Positions 34,296-46,213 of a stretch of 64,000 bases of DNA are shown here, piece after piece. The notes below the pieces were generated by a model. The model made no database searches. It was not told where the DNA came from and saw only the letters and a list, made by a program, of their open reading frames with translations. The DNA is taken from positions 90,160,693 through 90,224,692 of the forward strand of contig CM038229.1 in assembly GCA_021442155.1 (NCBI GenBank), given 5' to 3'. The stretch's first letter is position 1. Each line of letters opens with the position of its first letter. The position numbers were made by a program, and so were the translations under genes. The DNA is from Cymbidium sinense. Lineage: Eukaryota; Streptophyta; Magnoliopsida; Asparagales; Orchidaceae.

Positions 34296-35730
34296 ATACA
34301 ATATCGGTCAACTCCAACCCAAGGGAGAAGTTTCCCAAAAGCGAACCGATCTTACGGAGCAACCTCTTGATCTTCGGGAGAAAGGAGAACCGCCTTTTCT
34401 AGTCCTGGGCGAGCTCCGATCTTCGTGCACCACCTTGGTGGCACCTTGGTGATAGATCGTGGCGTCAGACCGGTGGTTCTCGAGCTCTCTTCAAATCGAT
34501 TCGGCCTCCTCGTAAGAATGAAGCTCTATTTATAGATTTTGGGAGTGACAGCTCAGAATTCGTGGAAAACTCCAACCACTCTCATCTGACACCCGCTATC
34601 CCCCGATCGACGGTGTATTTTGATGATCCGGTGCCTTAATGATGTCGAATTGGGTGATCTTGGATTCGTTGGATGCCTTGATGAGCCGACCGACTATAAA
34701 TACGCTTTGGTGACCATTTGGCGATCGATCCATTTTCATGCTCGAGCTTGACCGAGTCGATTCGAGCTGATCGACTAGCTGTACTATGTTCGTCTCATCG
34801 ATTGACCTGTAAGTTTGTCAAATCGGTGATTAAATCAAGTATTTCAAAATTCCTTGAGATTCGTGCTTGATCGAATTTTCGGAGGATGTATGGTTCTATT
34901 TTTGGGTGACATTATCTCGCCATCCAAAAATATATGTCAAATACTTGAAAATAGCAAATTCTTCAATGAAATTTGAGAGTCCATCAAGCGATTTTGAGAG
35001 AAGATCTTCATAACAAGACATTATAACCGCGAAGTCGCGCAGGTCGCAAATGCGATAGTATGGTGCGATATTTTGAGGTTATGGATCGATCCGTGCGAAC
35101 GGTTCATGGCGGCTGCCAGGCGCTGCAGCTTAACGTCACTATGGCGCTACAAGACGCATGGCCGCTACGCGCGCTTCGTGGTCCGCTGGTCGGGAAGCGC
35201 TGGATCGCGGGTCACGGGCCGCAGAGCGGCGACGGTTCATGGCCGGAGCGCCGACGGTCAGCGGTAGCGGCATGGGCCGACGGGCTCGCGTCATGAATGG
35301 TCGGGAGCGGCCGACGGTTCAGTCAGCGCAATGACGGAGCTGACGGCCTTGAATAGGGATGGCCGCTGGTCGAGGAACCGCTAACGGCTTGGTCGTTCAG
35401 GCTAGTTGAACGCCGCCGATAGTTTCGACGGCCATTAATGCTGGATCGCGTCAGCGCTGTCGGAGGTTCGCAATGGACCGGCCGGGCCGGATCGGCGATT
35501 TTGACCCGGAACCGAGGTCGGGCCGCGGATCGCGCTGATGATCCGGTTAATTACACCGGCCGTCCTGGTCGACGGTTTCCGATACATGGCGGCGCTGGCG
35601 CGGCATGGCTGCTCAAGGCGGCACGAGCGCATGGCGGCGCCAAGACGGTGCGCGACGCTGCCTGGCGGCAGCCCACGGGCCAACGCAGCTTTTGATGGTT
35701 TTTTGGGAGGTTTTACGCTTTTCTGGGGTC

Positions 35731-35737
35731 TATAAAA
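35731..35737 (+). promoter_or_regulatory. TATA box of the LTR-like promoter
   Basis: TATAAAA in GGGTCTATAAAAACC, preceded by GC-rich DNA and followed 30 bp later by a plausible start region and a CT-rich leader. It drives the plus strand, toward the ORF1/aORF relic at 36.2 kb. Confidence 0.55.
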
Positions 35738-35793
35738 ACCCCCCTAAGGTAAGAGGGAAAGGCACACTTTTCTCATCTCCTCCTCTCCTCTTA

Positions 35794-36000
35794 GAGTGCA
35801 TAGCCCTCCCCCTGGTGGGAGTTTGGGCACTCTTTTTGGATCCACCTCTACCTCCTCATCTCCACCAAGCCAGAGTGCATGCCTCCCCGGGAGTTCACTC
35901 TTCTTGGATCAACCTCTACCTCCTCATCTCCACCAAGTCGAGTGCATAGCCTCCCCCCCGGTGGGAGTTTGCACCTCTTTGGAATAATTTTCATCTCGAT
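35794..36000 (+). repeat. Leader tandem repeat, 67-79 bp units, about 2.7 copies
   Basis: GAGTGCAT starts recur at 35,794, 35,873 and 35,940. Units share CCTCCCC-GG(T)GGGAGTTT and CTCTACCTCCTCATCTCCACC. They lie just downstream of the TATA box, so they fall in the transcribed leader. Confidence 0.8.
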
Positions 36001-36169
36001 CGACGAGTTGCCTGTTTGTAGATGGGTGAGAATCTTTTGAAAGAGACACGTCACTTGAATCTGAGGCTGACGAGGGAACCTTCTAAAATGGGAGGACGAA
36101 GATTCGTGGGAGTCGTCGATCACGGAGATATTGATCGTGCTTGAAAAATATTATTTTCCAATGATTTGG

Positions 36170-37559
36170 TTCTTAAGTGTCCAAGAAGTCCGATAGAGCC
36201 CAATTTCCCACGGGTATTTCACCACTTACGAGAGTTTGAGCGGATTGCAGCTTTCCCCATCCCGAGATGATCGCCATTTTGTCGATGCGAGGTTTGCATT
36301 TCCCAGTTTTCGAGCAGGGCAATGATGATCGTGATGGGACTTATAGTCTTTTTCAGAGGGCGCGGTGCGACCTTGACTACTGATTACCTGCGATGCACAT
36401 GGTCGTATCACCTGCAGGAGTCGGCTACTTGACCTCCGGACGAAGGATCCTCCCAAGAGTTGGGCAAGCAGATTCTTTTTTGTGAAGAATGACTGGGGTC
36501 TTCTCGAGAAATGGGGAAAGCTGAGAGATTTACCCATTCCCAGGTTGGTGATGAAGATATCCTGTGGATGCTGAAATTCCAAAATATTGAAGATCTTTGA
36601 TTTGAGATTCGATATATCAACGATTTGTCGGAGGAATCTTTGTTCGAGGGCTTTTATTCATCCCGGCCTTATGCGATGCTGAGAAAGCCCAACAAAGAGG
36701 TTTCCACCGATCTCCGTCCTCCGGCTTCTTCCAGCGAAGGACCCGTCCAATAGAGAAGAAGAAAAGGAGCGAAGAGGTGATGGTGATATCGACAGAAAAG
36801 AGTGCCCTTTCGATCCCCCCAAGGATCTTCATTCCTGAGGACGCGTTGAATCATTCCTGCGTAGGTCGTCAGCATGTCAAAGAACTGGTAACAATCCTTC
36901 TTGCGTTCATCATCTTTTATTTCCCATTTTCTTGTGCTTAACGTAATTTTTCTTATTTCGATATCTTGAAGAAGCAAGAACTTGACTTCAAAATGAATAT
37001 TGGCACAATGACTGGAATTGAGTTCGAAGGTCAAGTTTCTCCATGGTGAATATAAGAAGCGGTATGTGGAGAAAGTAAAAGAGATGTCCGTGTTGGAGAA
37101 TCAACTTGATGAGTGACCGAAGTTGGCGACTCGCGACTTCTCTTTCTTTTCAGAAGTTGACGGATGAATTAGTGGAGGCTAGAAGGTTGAGTGCCGCAAA
37201 GGATCTCAAGATCTTTCCGAAGGTTTCGTGTCTTGAGGCAAAGAACCGAGTTACGCTCGCTTCAGAGAAAGAGGTTTTATCTCGGGTAGAAGACGGATCA
37301 CAGTGGAGGACTTCAAGAACTCGCCTTCAAGAGTATCATACAGATCACGCTCAGAGGCCGAGACCACGATATGATGTAGAGAAGGCTTGAGCGAAGCAGG
37401 TTGATGAAGGCTTCATCCGGTTTTGAAGGGGACACGCCATGACGCAGTTGAGTCGGTTGAGGTCCTTTCTCCTAGCCTAGCTTCCCCGACCCTTCTAATG
37501 ACGACGAGGATGACTCGATAGTTCTTCATCATCTACCGATGAGACCATCAAGACCGTAG
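36170..37559 (+). pseudogene. Tat-lineage extra ORF (ORF1/aORF, 'transposase-28/gypsy-type' domain) relic
   Basis: The plus strand shows GYFTTYESLS near 36,213, then PPKSWASRFFFVKNDWG (36,447-36,497) with LLEKWGKLRDLPIP. These are the hallmarks of the extra protein of plant Tat/Ogre elements. A Lys/Glu-rich, coiled-coil-like segment follows (37,040-37,380, with QKLTDELVEARRLS and LASEKEVL). The end is an acidic tail (DPSNDDEDDS) with a stop at 37,557-37,559. Several frameshifts and stops break it. Its role in the life cycle is not established. It is convergent with the minus-strand integrase relic at 38.3 kb, which is the usual arrangement if it is an antisense aORF between pol and the 3' LTR. 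Confidence 0.72.
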
Positions 37560-38269
37560 TTGTAGTTCCTTTATGTTGCAAATGCTCGGTTGTATATTAT
37601 TTCGTTGACTTGTGTATGTTCTCAGAAATATTAACAATCCACAAAAATTGTTTGTGAATATTTCTGAGTTGGTGTCAAAGTGTACTACGATAAAGATTCG
37701 CTAGAAGAGATCATCTGGAATCCCTTTGAGATAATTCGATCTATTCTAAGATCATTACCGAGTGCTACTTGACAAACTTGCACGAATATATTTATGAGGT
37801 TCTCTCGTAACCTCTCGATCTATCCTAGGTTGTGTATCTGGGCTTACGATGATGTTAACCGTTACAGAAAGAGAAAATTGTATAGAGGATTGCCAACTTA
37901 TCCAAGGTTGTTTATCGAGCATTGACGATGTTAACTCAGATAGAAGATCGATCAATTCCCTGGGATCGATCTACTCGAATGAGATACAACAATATGCATT
38001 CTCGAGGGTGTTTTAAAATGCAAGCATAAGCAAGAAAAGTCACAATAAGTAGAACTTTAACATAGATAGAAACATAAATCCAAACACCTGATGCCAATTA
38101 CACGACAAAAAACGAGTATCGATAAATGTTTAATTCGATAACAACAATTGCAATACAAACATACACGATGATAATGTTTTCCGCATTCACTAGAATAAAA
38201 AAGCTGATACATCACTGGTAGTACTTTGTAGGCATTCCGTGCACGTGGGAGAGTCTTCCCATACTATCC
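37560..38269. other. Spacer between the two convergent Gypsy coding blocks
   Basis: AT-richer non-coding DNA. An inverted repeat at about 37,621-37,670 (CTCAGAAATATTAACAATCC versus its complement) can form a hairpin at the end of the plus-strand ORF. A GATCGAT-type repeat motif and TTAACATCGTC recur near 37,850-37,930. Confidence 0.4.
37618..37665. terminator. Hairpin between convergent ORFs
   Basis: CTCAGAAATATTAACAATCC then CACAAAAATTG then GTTTGTGAATATTTCTGAG forms a near-perfect stem. Its position 60 bp after the ORF stop suggests a 3'-end signal; function is inferred. Confidence 0.35.
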
Positions 38270-39335
38270 TTAAGCTTGAACGCGTGTGCTTGATTTTAGA
38301 CACCACCACATACGCGCCTTCCCAACTGGTGAGAGTTTGTTCTGTTGTGGGCCTTTTCCTGCTGAGTCGAGACTTCTGAGGACGAGGTCCCCAACAGATA
38401 TTGGTCGTGGTTTACCCTTCTGAAAACCTCGAGCAATCCTTTCGATAGAAGCCATTCTGAGTGCCGACATGTCGGTCTCTTGCAGAGATCCGATGGAATC
38501 GCTTATCGCCGTCCGTTCGATCAAAGTTATGGGTTCTGGCTCGGGACCCCGATGTCGACGAATACGCCTCGCCCAAACACAGATTGCACGCTTTCTCCAA
38601 GAGGGGTCCTTGATGTAAGTAAGCCCAAAGAACATTGGATAGTTCTCCATTGCCCCCATCGCGCCTTCTTTAGCCCTTTAGTATTGTCCTATTGGTGACT
38701 TCTGCCCCCATTTGGGATACATATGTGGATTAACCGGATATGCGCCCGGCGTAAAAGATGTGAATGTCTTTCCGTGAACCGCCCCCATTATCGGTGATGA
38801 TTGGAATGCCAAAACGACAAATAATATTTTTCCGCAACAAATTGCTTGGCATTTGTTTCTGATTTTGGCCACGCTCAGCCTTCCACCCACTTCGCGGAAG
38901 TAATCAACGCCAAGATTATGAATTTTCGCCGGCAATGGGAAAGGGTCCCATTATATCGATCCCCATTGAAAAGGGCCACTGCCTGATTGTGGTGAGTTCT
39001 GATGGTGTATGAGTGAGATTGGAATGTAACCGACACTTGTTACACTTCTTTACAAACTCCAATGCGTCCCCTTCTTCATTCAGGCCAAGAAAACCTTGCC
39101 TCATGATTTTGAGGGCGAGGGCTTTTCCTCCCAAATGTTCACCACAAATTCCTGAATGAACCTCTCGCATTGCATAGTTAGCCTCCGGAAGGTGTGGTAG
39201 ACTTTCAGGCCCTAAGAAGGACCGCTTGTAGAGTTCCACCGACATGGTGAAGTTCAAGGCTCTACGCCTGAGACTGACAAGCATCGGTGGGGTCTGGCAA
39301 GGCCCCGCTTTGAAGAAAGGACATGATCGGGTCAA
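38270..39335 (-). pseudogene. Ty3/Gypsy integrase relic
   Basis: Minus-strand frames give the zinc-binding H-H-C-C region (AMREVHSGICGEHLGGKA ... CNKC) and DIMGPFP with the first catalytic Asp. After a frameshift come GVDYF, HGKTFTSF and a YPVNPHMYPKWGQ remnant. The C-terminal part (38,659-38,270) follows, with a VGDLVLRS-like barrel strand. The second catalytic region is degraded. Frameshifts at about 38,930 and 38,670 break the protein. It sits downstream of RT and RNase H on the same strand, as in Ty3/Gypsy. Confidence 0.82.
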
Positions 39336-39544
39336 TCCATGAAGATTCTTTTGGGTCCTCCGTGAGATTGTATCACCTTGAATACCGGAAAGTGGATGTC
39401 CTCTATGTATTTTCTCTTGAAAAGATCTCCGCGTTGGCTAACTTGGAGAGGGCATCCGCCGCTGTTCTCGCCCCTTAGAATATGAGTTATCCGATGGGTC
39501 TCATTCGCAAGAAGTGACTTTGCCAAAAGACTGCATCAAAGCAC

Positions 39545-40217
39545 GATGACTGCATCAAGTCTCCTTCAACTCGGAGGCCACAAGTCGTGAGTCTGTAGAT
39601 GGCTAAGTGGACCTCACAAATAATGGCGAGCCTTAGTCCCCGCTACGAGGGCCTCGACAACATTATTATGGTCGGAACTTTAGTCGAAGCCCGACTCTAA
39701 AGTTATTTACTTGGGAGATAAGCAAAATTCGCTCCCGCACCGGTACAAGCTCCATCAACATATAATGTCCATTGATTTGTCATGGAGTGATGAATGATCT
39801 GCTCGGTGATGGGATGGTACATTCTACAACGAAGTCGAGCACTTATGACTTTATATCGGGGCGTGGAAAATGGATGTCAAACTCTCAAGCTCGACCACTT
39901 CATCAACCCAGATAGCTTTTGCGAGAATAGTTCTTAATGGAAGATGAGTGTAGGCGTTGATGGTGTGGGCACGAAAAGTCGATTTAAGAATGCAGAATAT
40001 CTTTGTCTTATCTGAGTGGATGGCGTCCGGTATCGAAAGGATTTTCTTGACATAGTAAATGGGTCGTTGCAATGAATTCTCCTCGCGTATCGACCGGGCT
40101 TACGGCATGAGAAAGACAAGATAGATGTCTGACTTCTCTCCTTGGATGAGGCTTTGATAATGGGGAAGCTAAATAGACTTCGAAGTTGCTCAAAGTAGTT
40201 TGACATTCATCATCCAC
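39545..40217 (-). pseudogene. Gypsy RNase H relic
   Basis: The frame at 40,072-39,851 reads QRPIYYVKKIL, then FRAHTINAYTHLPLRTILAK, characteristic of the RNase H / connection region of plant Gypsy polyproteins. Upstream frames (40,217-40,008) cover the preceding EVRHLSCLSHAVS segment, equivalent to LF-YLA-S. Short deletions are frequent, and the downstream second RNase H region is not resolved. Confidence 0.68.
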
Positions 40218-41000
40218 TTGGAATCCATTTCTCGTGCACCCTTAAGATTTTGAAGAATGGTAGATACTTATCTCTGGCGGGCCAAGAATTGATAAAGGCG
40301 CAATCCTTCGGTCAAGCGTTGGACTTCCTTGATCGTTCTTGGAGGTGACATATCCTTGAGTGCTTTTATCTTCGGGGTTGGCCTCTATCCATGGTGACCA
40401 TGAAACTAGGAATTTCAGGAAACTCAAAATGCACTTGCTTGGGTTGAGCAGCATCTTGTAGTGTCGAAGAATGTCAAAGCTTGTTGTCGAAATATCTTTG
40501 TGATATTTCCAAGCTCTTCACATATCATCAACATACACCTCCATATTATGCCTATAAGATCCTTGAAGATCTTATTCATAAAGCGTTGATATGTTGCTCG
40601 GCATTTTTAGTCGAATGGCATGACACGATAGCGGTATAGTCCTTATCATTTGGAAGGATGTTGCTTCCTCATCTGTTTTGTTCATCGATTTGATTGCTAG
40701 AATAGGCATCCATGAAGCTTCGACATCGATGTCACGATGTCGCATCAAGTTGGTTGATGAGGAAGGGGAAGCTATCTTTTGGGCATGCAGATTAAGGTCT
40801 GTAGTCGATGCACATTCTCCGAGGCGTTGGCCTTCTTGACTAACACTCGTTAGCCAACCGGGTGGGGTAGTAGACTTCTCGAATGAACTTGACTTCCGAA
40901 GTTTGGTGATTTCTTGTTCTATGACACATGTCGTTGAGCGAAGGTTCTTTTCTTACGTATCACCCGGCTTGTAGGTTGAGTCAACTTTGAGGAGTCGCGT
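40218..41000 (-). pseudogene. Gypsy reverse transcriptase relic
   Basis: On the minus strand near 40,620-40,500 the sequence reads YRYRAMPFD-KNAE, then INALMNKIFKDL and MEVYVDDM with the catalytic Y-V-D-D box (around 40,530). Upstream, near 40,690, a FMDAYSSNQ-like stretch represents the first catalytic Asp. Many small deletions shift the frame. The Y-V-D-D box is intact as a sequence, but no continuous protein is possible. Confidence 0.72.
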
Positions 41001-41514
41001 AATGACTTAGGGTCAATGCCCAAAATAGATGCTCGGGCAAAGATATCTTGATTTTATGCGGAAAATCTACGTATTCGATTCGATCGATGACGGCAACGAT
41101 CCCACCTTCGCGATGGATCAACTTCGAGATAGGAAGACAAATTACATCTTCAAGCGGAGAAGCCCTTTGAGGCATCCTCATCTAAAGGTCAAAGTTCTCG
41201 ATGTTGAGGTTCTTGGCGTAAATGGCTTGCTTGATATAGCGCTTGCTATCTGTTGATTCCACTTACCACGCCGATGCGGTGGTGTTGGAATTTCATCTTG
41301 AGGTGAGACGGATGTACTGCGCAAATATAGGCTGGAGAGGTCTCCCAAATATATTGCATTGCAGCGGACTCGGACTTGACTACTAAATTGTATCAAGTGG
41401 GTTGCGTGTCGGAAATTCTCAAGAGTTACGGGAAGGCGATTGTCCCTTCCACTAATAGGTCGATTATCAAATCCATACGGTGGGCCGGCGGGTTGAAGCT
41501 TCTCTCTTTACATG

Positions 41515-41778
41515 CTAAGGAAAGTGGAGTAAAAGAACATCCGAACTCCCATTGTCGATCAATATCCTTTTAATATTGAAGCATGGATCATCGACCTTGC
41601 GATGAGGGGATCTTGATGTGGGATCGAAGCCCTCTAGATCTAAATCATCAAAGGTGATAGAATGGTCAACGAGACTTCTTGACTCGGCTCTTGAAAGGCG
41701 GCAATGAATATTTGGTAGATAACTGCGGCCCTCTGCAATTGTTTCTATCTCTCGGCAGCTTGTTTCCTCATTTGACAT
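41515..41778 (-). pseudogene. Gypsy protease-region relic
   Basis: The frame contains ITFDDLDLEGFDPTSRSPHR and NIKRILIDNGSSDVLL; the ILIDNGSS matches the retropepsin (I/V)L-D-GSS-(D/N) active site in altered form. Upstream ALSRAESR-like residues match the H-DALV region. It lies between gag and RT on the minus strand, as expected. Confidence 0.75.
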
Positions 41779-41949
41779 TTCTTTGGATGAGGTTGGTTTT
41801 GTATAAAATGACCTAGATACCCCTGACGTATTAGTCTTTCAATCTCCTCCTTGATTGGTGGCACTCTTCAGTGGTGTGTCCTCATTTGCGGTGAAAGTGG
41901 CGAGAATTTCTCTTGATTTCCAATTCCGGGCTTTAAAGGTGCGTACACT

Positions 41950-42680
41950 TGGCCTATCCTCTTCTAAATAGGGTAGGATGTTCATGGCGTGTTGAGAGTA
42001 TATTTCCTCTCGATTGAGTCATCGAGGTGCGAGGAGGTTTTGGGGGAGGTTCTTGCCTCTCTTCTTTTACGAGATGTTTGAACATCACCTTTGGGAACCT
42101 TTTAAACTGGCTTGGTGGTTCAAGCTGCAGATGAGCGATAACCGTCGTGGAGATTTGTGCCTCTATTGTGGACAGTCGACATAGGAATGGGTGTCTCCGC
42201 ATTAATGATGAATAAGTATCTGGCGGAGTCCTCAGAAGCACGCCCTCAAAGTTACGGATCTACTCACGGTATCTCAGACTTGAGAGGAGAACCTCTGGAA
42301 GTATTCTTTGAGGACTCTCCATCATTACGGCATTTGAGAGATGTGATGAATCCACGATGATTCTCTTGTTGCGGCTGACTACAAAAAATGGCGAGCTCTC
42401 CAAATGATCGGACGATGGACCCTTAGCGGCGAATAGAACCAATGAGCTTTGTCCTTTGAGAGGAATACGACTGAAAGAGTCATTTACCGAATGTGCATGA
42501 TCGTTCGAAAGTGATCGATATGCTCGTGGATCGGTTGTGCCATCGTAAGGGTCCATCTTTGGGAAGCTTGAATCTCGTCGAATCGGGTATTGCGAGATGA
42601 TCTCGGCGGCGGGGATGAGTTTTGGAAGAAGCGGTGGAGAATGGATCATTGATTGTTTTGCAGAACTCTTCACGCATCAT
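41950..42680 (-). pseudogene. Gypsy gag relic
   Basis: A frame at 42,673-42,260 has FPKMDPYDGTTDPRAYRSLS near its start, the conserved Y-DG--DP motif of plant gag proteins. A downstream frame (42,241-41,954) contains LQLEPPSQFKRFPK, which may belong to the gag end or a zinc-knuckle spacer. No intact CCHC zinc knuckle was seen. Frameshifts and deletions are present. Confidence 0.7.
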
Positions 42681-43249
42681 CGTTCATGCGTATAAGGTGG
42701 CGTGGAGTTTCCGTCTGGTGCCATTCGTGTGGGGTGAGTAGAGCTGGCGGTATCAAAGTTGACATCTGGATGTGCCAGGTTCTCTACTTGTTGATCCGGC
42801 ATTCCGGGTAATCATTCTCGGGAAGAAAATCGGATTATCTTGAGGGCGTCGGAACACACTGGCTCTTCCAGGCGTGTTGGAACATTTTGGTCCTCTCGAG
42901 AGTCGAAGAATTTCATTACGGGAATCCTCCATCCTTTGAGCGATCTTCCAAAGAGGGGCTGACGGACCCTCACACGGGACAGTGCATTATGTAGAAGTGT
43001 TGGAGACTTGGCATCCTTGATCACGAGAATGAGGAGCTTGGTTGGAGCCGTTTACCAACCATATTAGATATAGCAATGGGAGCTGTTTATTCCTGACAGG
43101 AACTATTGCGTCTTTAAACCATTCTTGAGTAAAGTTTGTAGCTTCTTTAGAGTCAACACACAGTATTTAAAGTGAACAATAAAACTCTAGATGTGGAAAA
43201 CCTCGAAAGAGGAAAAAACCACGGGGCTGATAAAAAACTATGTATATTT

Positions 43250-43621
43250 GAATCAAGATCACCCAATTTGACATCATTAAGGCACGGATCATCAAAATAC
43301 ATGTCGTCGATCGAGGGATGCAATGGGCGTCGATGGGAGTGGTTGGAGTTTTCCATTTACAAGGCACCTCTCAAAAATCTATAAATGAGCTTCATTCTCA
43401 CCTTGAGGGGCGAATCGATTTGAAGACGAGAGGAAAGACCGGTCGACCTTGACGCGGCGATCATCTGCAGGTTCCACCGCGGTGTGCGAAGATGGAGCTG
43501 CATGGGAGATGGCGGTGAAAGACGGTTGCGGCTCGCCCTCTTGAGGAGAAAGGGCGACTTCTTTATCTGAGCGCTCTAAGAAAATCTCTTCAATGATAAA
43601 TGTAAATCGGCCGACCATCAA
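43250..43621 (-). repeat. LTR-like block (minus orientation)
   Basis: Read on the minus strand from 43,621 (TGATGGTCGG) it is homologous to 34,296-34,690 read on the plus strand. Two long shared runs are TCTTCAAATCGATTCG and the segment around CCTTAATGATGTC. It is placed upstream of gag on the minus strand, so it fits the 5' LTR of the minus-strand element. Confidence 0.55.
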
Positions 43622-44148
43622 ATTATAATTTTATGTCAGCGTGGGCCCTAAATGCCGATATTGATATTGTGATGAATCAATTAATATATGCTTTCTTGAG
43701 CTCTTTTCCCTCTTTAAATACGAGTTTTATTCACTCTTTAAATCTGATAAGCTTAGCTCAAAACTACTCGTATGTCTTTATGCGTAAATTTTCTAATTTT
43801 TTAAAATAAATTATGTCAAGATATATTTAAAATTACTAAATTTAATATTGAAATTAATCTAATATATAATTTTTATATATCTGTAATTTTAGAGTAAATT
43901 AAATATTTTCTTAATTGGTTATAAAATCAACAATAGATAATGTTATAGATCATTGCGATGGACTTCTAAACATGATCACAAAAAAATGAAAAAAAATACA
44001 AATTAAGTCAACGAATATTGATGCTCGACCACTATTTCCAAATATCTTTATTGCATAAGCCCTTCTACGTGATCCCCAAAACCGAGTCGATGGAAGAAAA
44101 AAAGTGTGGGATGAAGAACTAGGTTTTAAACTCACATTGTAGGGCTAG
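43622..44148. other. AT-rich spacer
   Basis: No coding similarity or terminal repeat recognised between the LTR-like block and the ORF interrupted by the L1. Confidence 0.45.
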
Positions 44149-44428
44149 TTGAGATCTCGGCGAAAGATTAACGAGGGAGTTGAGCTTGTGGGCGCTGCAC
44201 TTGAGAGCGATGTTCGTTCGCAGGCCGGTGCACCGAGCTCACCACCCATGATCAAACAAGAGGTGAGGATTAACCGAGAAAGAGAGACGAGAAGAAAGGA
44301 TTTTTATAGATTACTTGGAGATGAAACAAGGTATACGGTGAGGCGAAAAATGAGAGGGAAGAAGATGATCAGAGAAGTTGAACACGAGTCGAAGATGCGC
44401 TTCGGCCCGACTTTCAATAAAATGGTGG
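44149..44428 (+). other. Open frame of unknown nature cut by the L1 insertion
   Basis: A frame of about 93 codons, basic in its second half (ETRRKDFYRLL, RRKMRGKKMIREVEHE), runs into the L1 poly(T). There is no in-frame ATG near its start. No family is recognised. If the L1 is removed, the frame ends a few codons past the insertion point. It may be a chance frame. Confidence 0.2.
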
Positions 44429-45006
44429 ATTTTTTTTTTTTTGGAAAAAAATTTGAGGCCGGTGTATTCCAAAATGGTGATTACAAAATCAGATATTGTT
44501 AAAGGACAAGAGCTAAGAAAATACTAAAATTACAGAACGAGCAGAACTATAAATACAAAAAACAGAACAATTTCTGTAATAGTATATAACTGAAAATAGA
44601 TGGGAAAAAGCGATAAGACTATGGACTCGAGCCACAAAACTCATCAAAATTAGATGATCAGACAAAGCACCGTTGAATCAGCGAGCTCAATCATAGAAAA
44701 CCCACTCGGCAATCAAAACCGCCATCTGACGATTCCCAAGGAACCAATGCGAGAAACCATCGAGAAAGGGAACCGTGGTTGCGAGAGATGATCATCCGGT
44801 GAGAGACATATGCTTGGCAATAATCGGATAAATAGTGCTTGGAAAAAGACTCATCATCGTCGAAACAAATATATAAAGGAAATCAATATCGACTCTTTAA
44901 GATACTTTCAAACATGAACGCCATAGAGCGAAATATAAATCGTCAGAAAAAAAGCTGCCTATTAAAGCTTTCGAGATCCCATCCAATACCATCCAGATTA
45001 GCAAAC

Positions 45007-45980
45007 TTATGGAGGCTCATAATTTCGCCACTTTTGAAGCAGCTCTTGAACATAATTAGGCCAGGTTGGTTTAATTTTCCAGCTAAGCATTCTCGCAGAA
45101 ACCCTTTCTCTAACCATAGTTAACAAAGAGGAAAAAGATCTAGAAGAAGAAGAGTGTACCCAGTTATTTCTTTCTCTCCATAATGTGTAAACAAGCACGA
45201 CAATAATAAGAAAATGCAGCCTATGCAGTAATTTATGCTCTGCTTCATCAATGAAATTTAGCACATGTTGAAGAGAGGATTGAAGAAGTAGAAAGCATCC
45301 TTGTGGAATAAGAGCTCTAACCAGTTTCATAGACATCGGACATTCAAAAAATAAATGATTGTGTGATTCAAAATTTGAATGACAAAAACAACAATGAATT
45401 GGAGCACCAATTCCTTTTGCAAGCATATCCAAGTTTTCAATTTTAAAAGCCATCCAATAGAGCATAGTTAATAGCATAACCCTTAAACCAAATACCTTTA
45501 ATCCAAAGATGGATGGGAATCAAAAACAACCTCTAAACTCTTTAGAGGAAGGAGATTTGGAGCTGTACCAATAAATAAAATCCTCTCCAGCCTTAATAGG
45601 AGTATCTAAAATCATTTGAGCACACAAGAGATTTGAGACCATGAGAGTAGAGGGGAGTAACCATTGTCCATTATGAAGTAATGAGTGTACTTTCACATTA
45701 TAGGTTAAGAGATATAATTTGCACCAACTAGTGAGACTTACCTTTACACCATGGGTCATAGAATAGGGAGAAAGAATTTCCAGTTCCAACATTAAAGACC
45801 AGTTTGCTTTTATATTTTTCAGCAACCTTCATAACTGATTTCCAAAGTGGAGATACCCGAAGAATGCTAGGATTCCACAATGAAATGTACTTAGCTAAAC
45901 TCCATTTAGCAAAAATAGTTTCTCCCAAACATATTTTCCACATAATTTTTAATTTGCATATAGTATTGAGAAGATGCAAA
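45007..45980 (-). pseudogene. L1 ORF2 C-terminal zinc-binding region
   Basis: A frame (45,979-45,728) with LGETIFAKWSLAKYISLWNP and FYDPWCKGKSH corresponds to the WP-W-G-SFW-D-W stretch. The 45,477-45,007 frame gives HCCFCHSNFESHNHLFFECP, a C-x2-C ... H-x3/4-C zf-RVT motif, then YTLWRERNNWVHSSSS. A frameshift lies near 45,500-45,520. The frame ends about 560 bp before the poly(A), leaving a 3' UTR. Confidence 0.85.
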
Positions 45981-46213
45981 GTAATCCAATACCACCTTTA
46001 TCCTTGGGAAGGTGGTGCGTTCCCAAGATATGTAGTGAAACTTCTTTCTCTAGAGTGATAGAAAAATCTAGCAGTAAAAGAGCAGATTTTCTTAATAATG
46101 CCATCAGGAATAGCCATAGAATGAAACCAGTATGAAAGATAGTTGTTAATGGATGATCTGATAAGCTGTAATCTTCCTCCCAAAGAGAGGAATTTGCTTT
46201 TCCAACCTGCCAT

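Larger units (their letters stand above)
34296..36150 (+). repeat. LTR-like block of a Gypsy element (plus orientation)
   Basis: Begins TGTGAAAATACAATATCGG and contains a CpG-rich part (35,030-35,700), a TATA box (35,731) and a repeated leader. About 380 bp at its left (34,296-34,690) are homologous to 43,621-43,250 read on the minus strand, sharing TCTTCAAATCGATTCG, GGAAAACTCCAACCACTC and GTGCCTTAATGATGTC. So the two ends of the Gypsy complex are inverted relative to one another. The right boundary is not defined by a CA end and is approximate. Confidence 0.5.

Noticed and set aside
35060..35949. Overlapping Arg/Ala/Gly/Ser-rich frames on both strands
   Set aside because: They arise from high GC content of the LTR-like promoter block and its leader repeats; no motifs.
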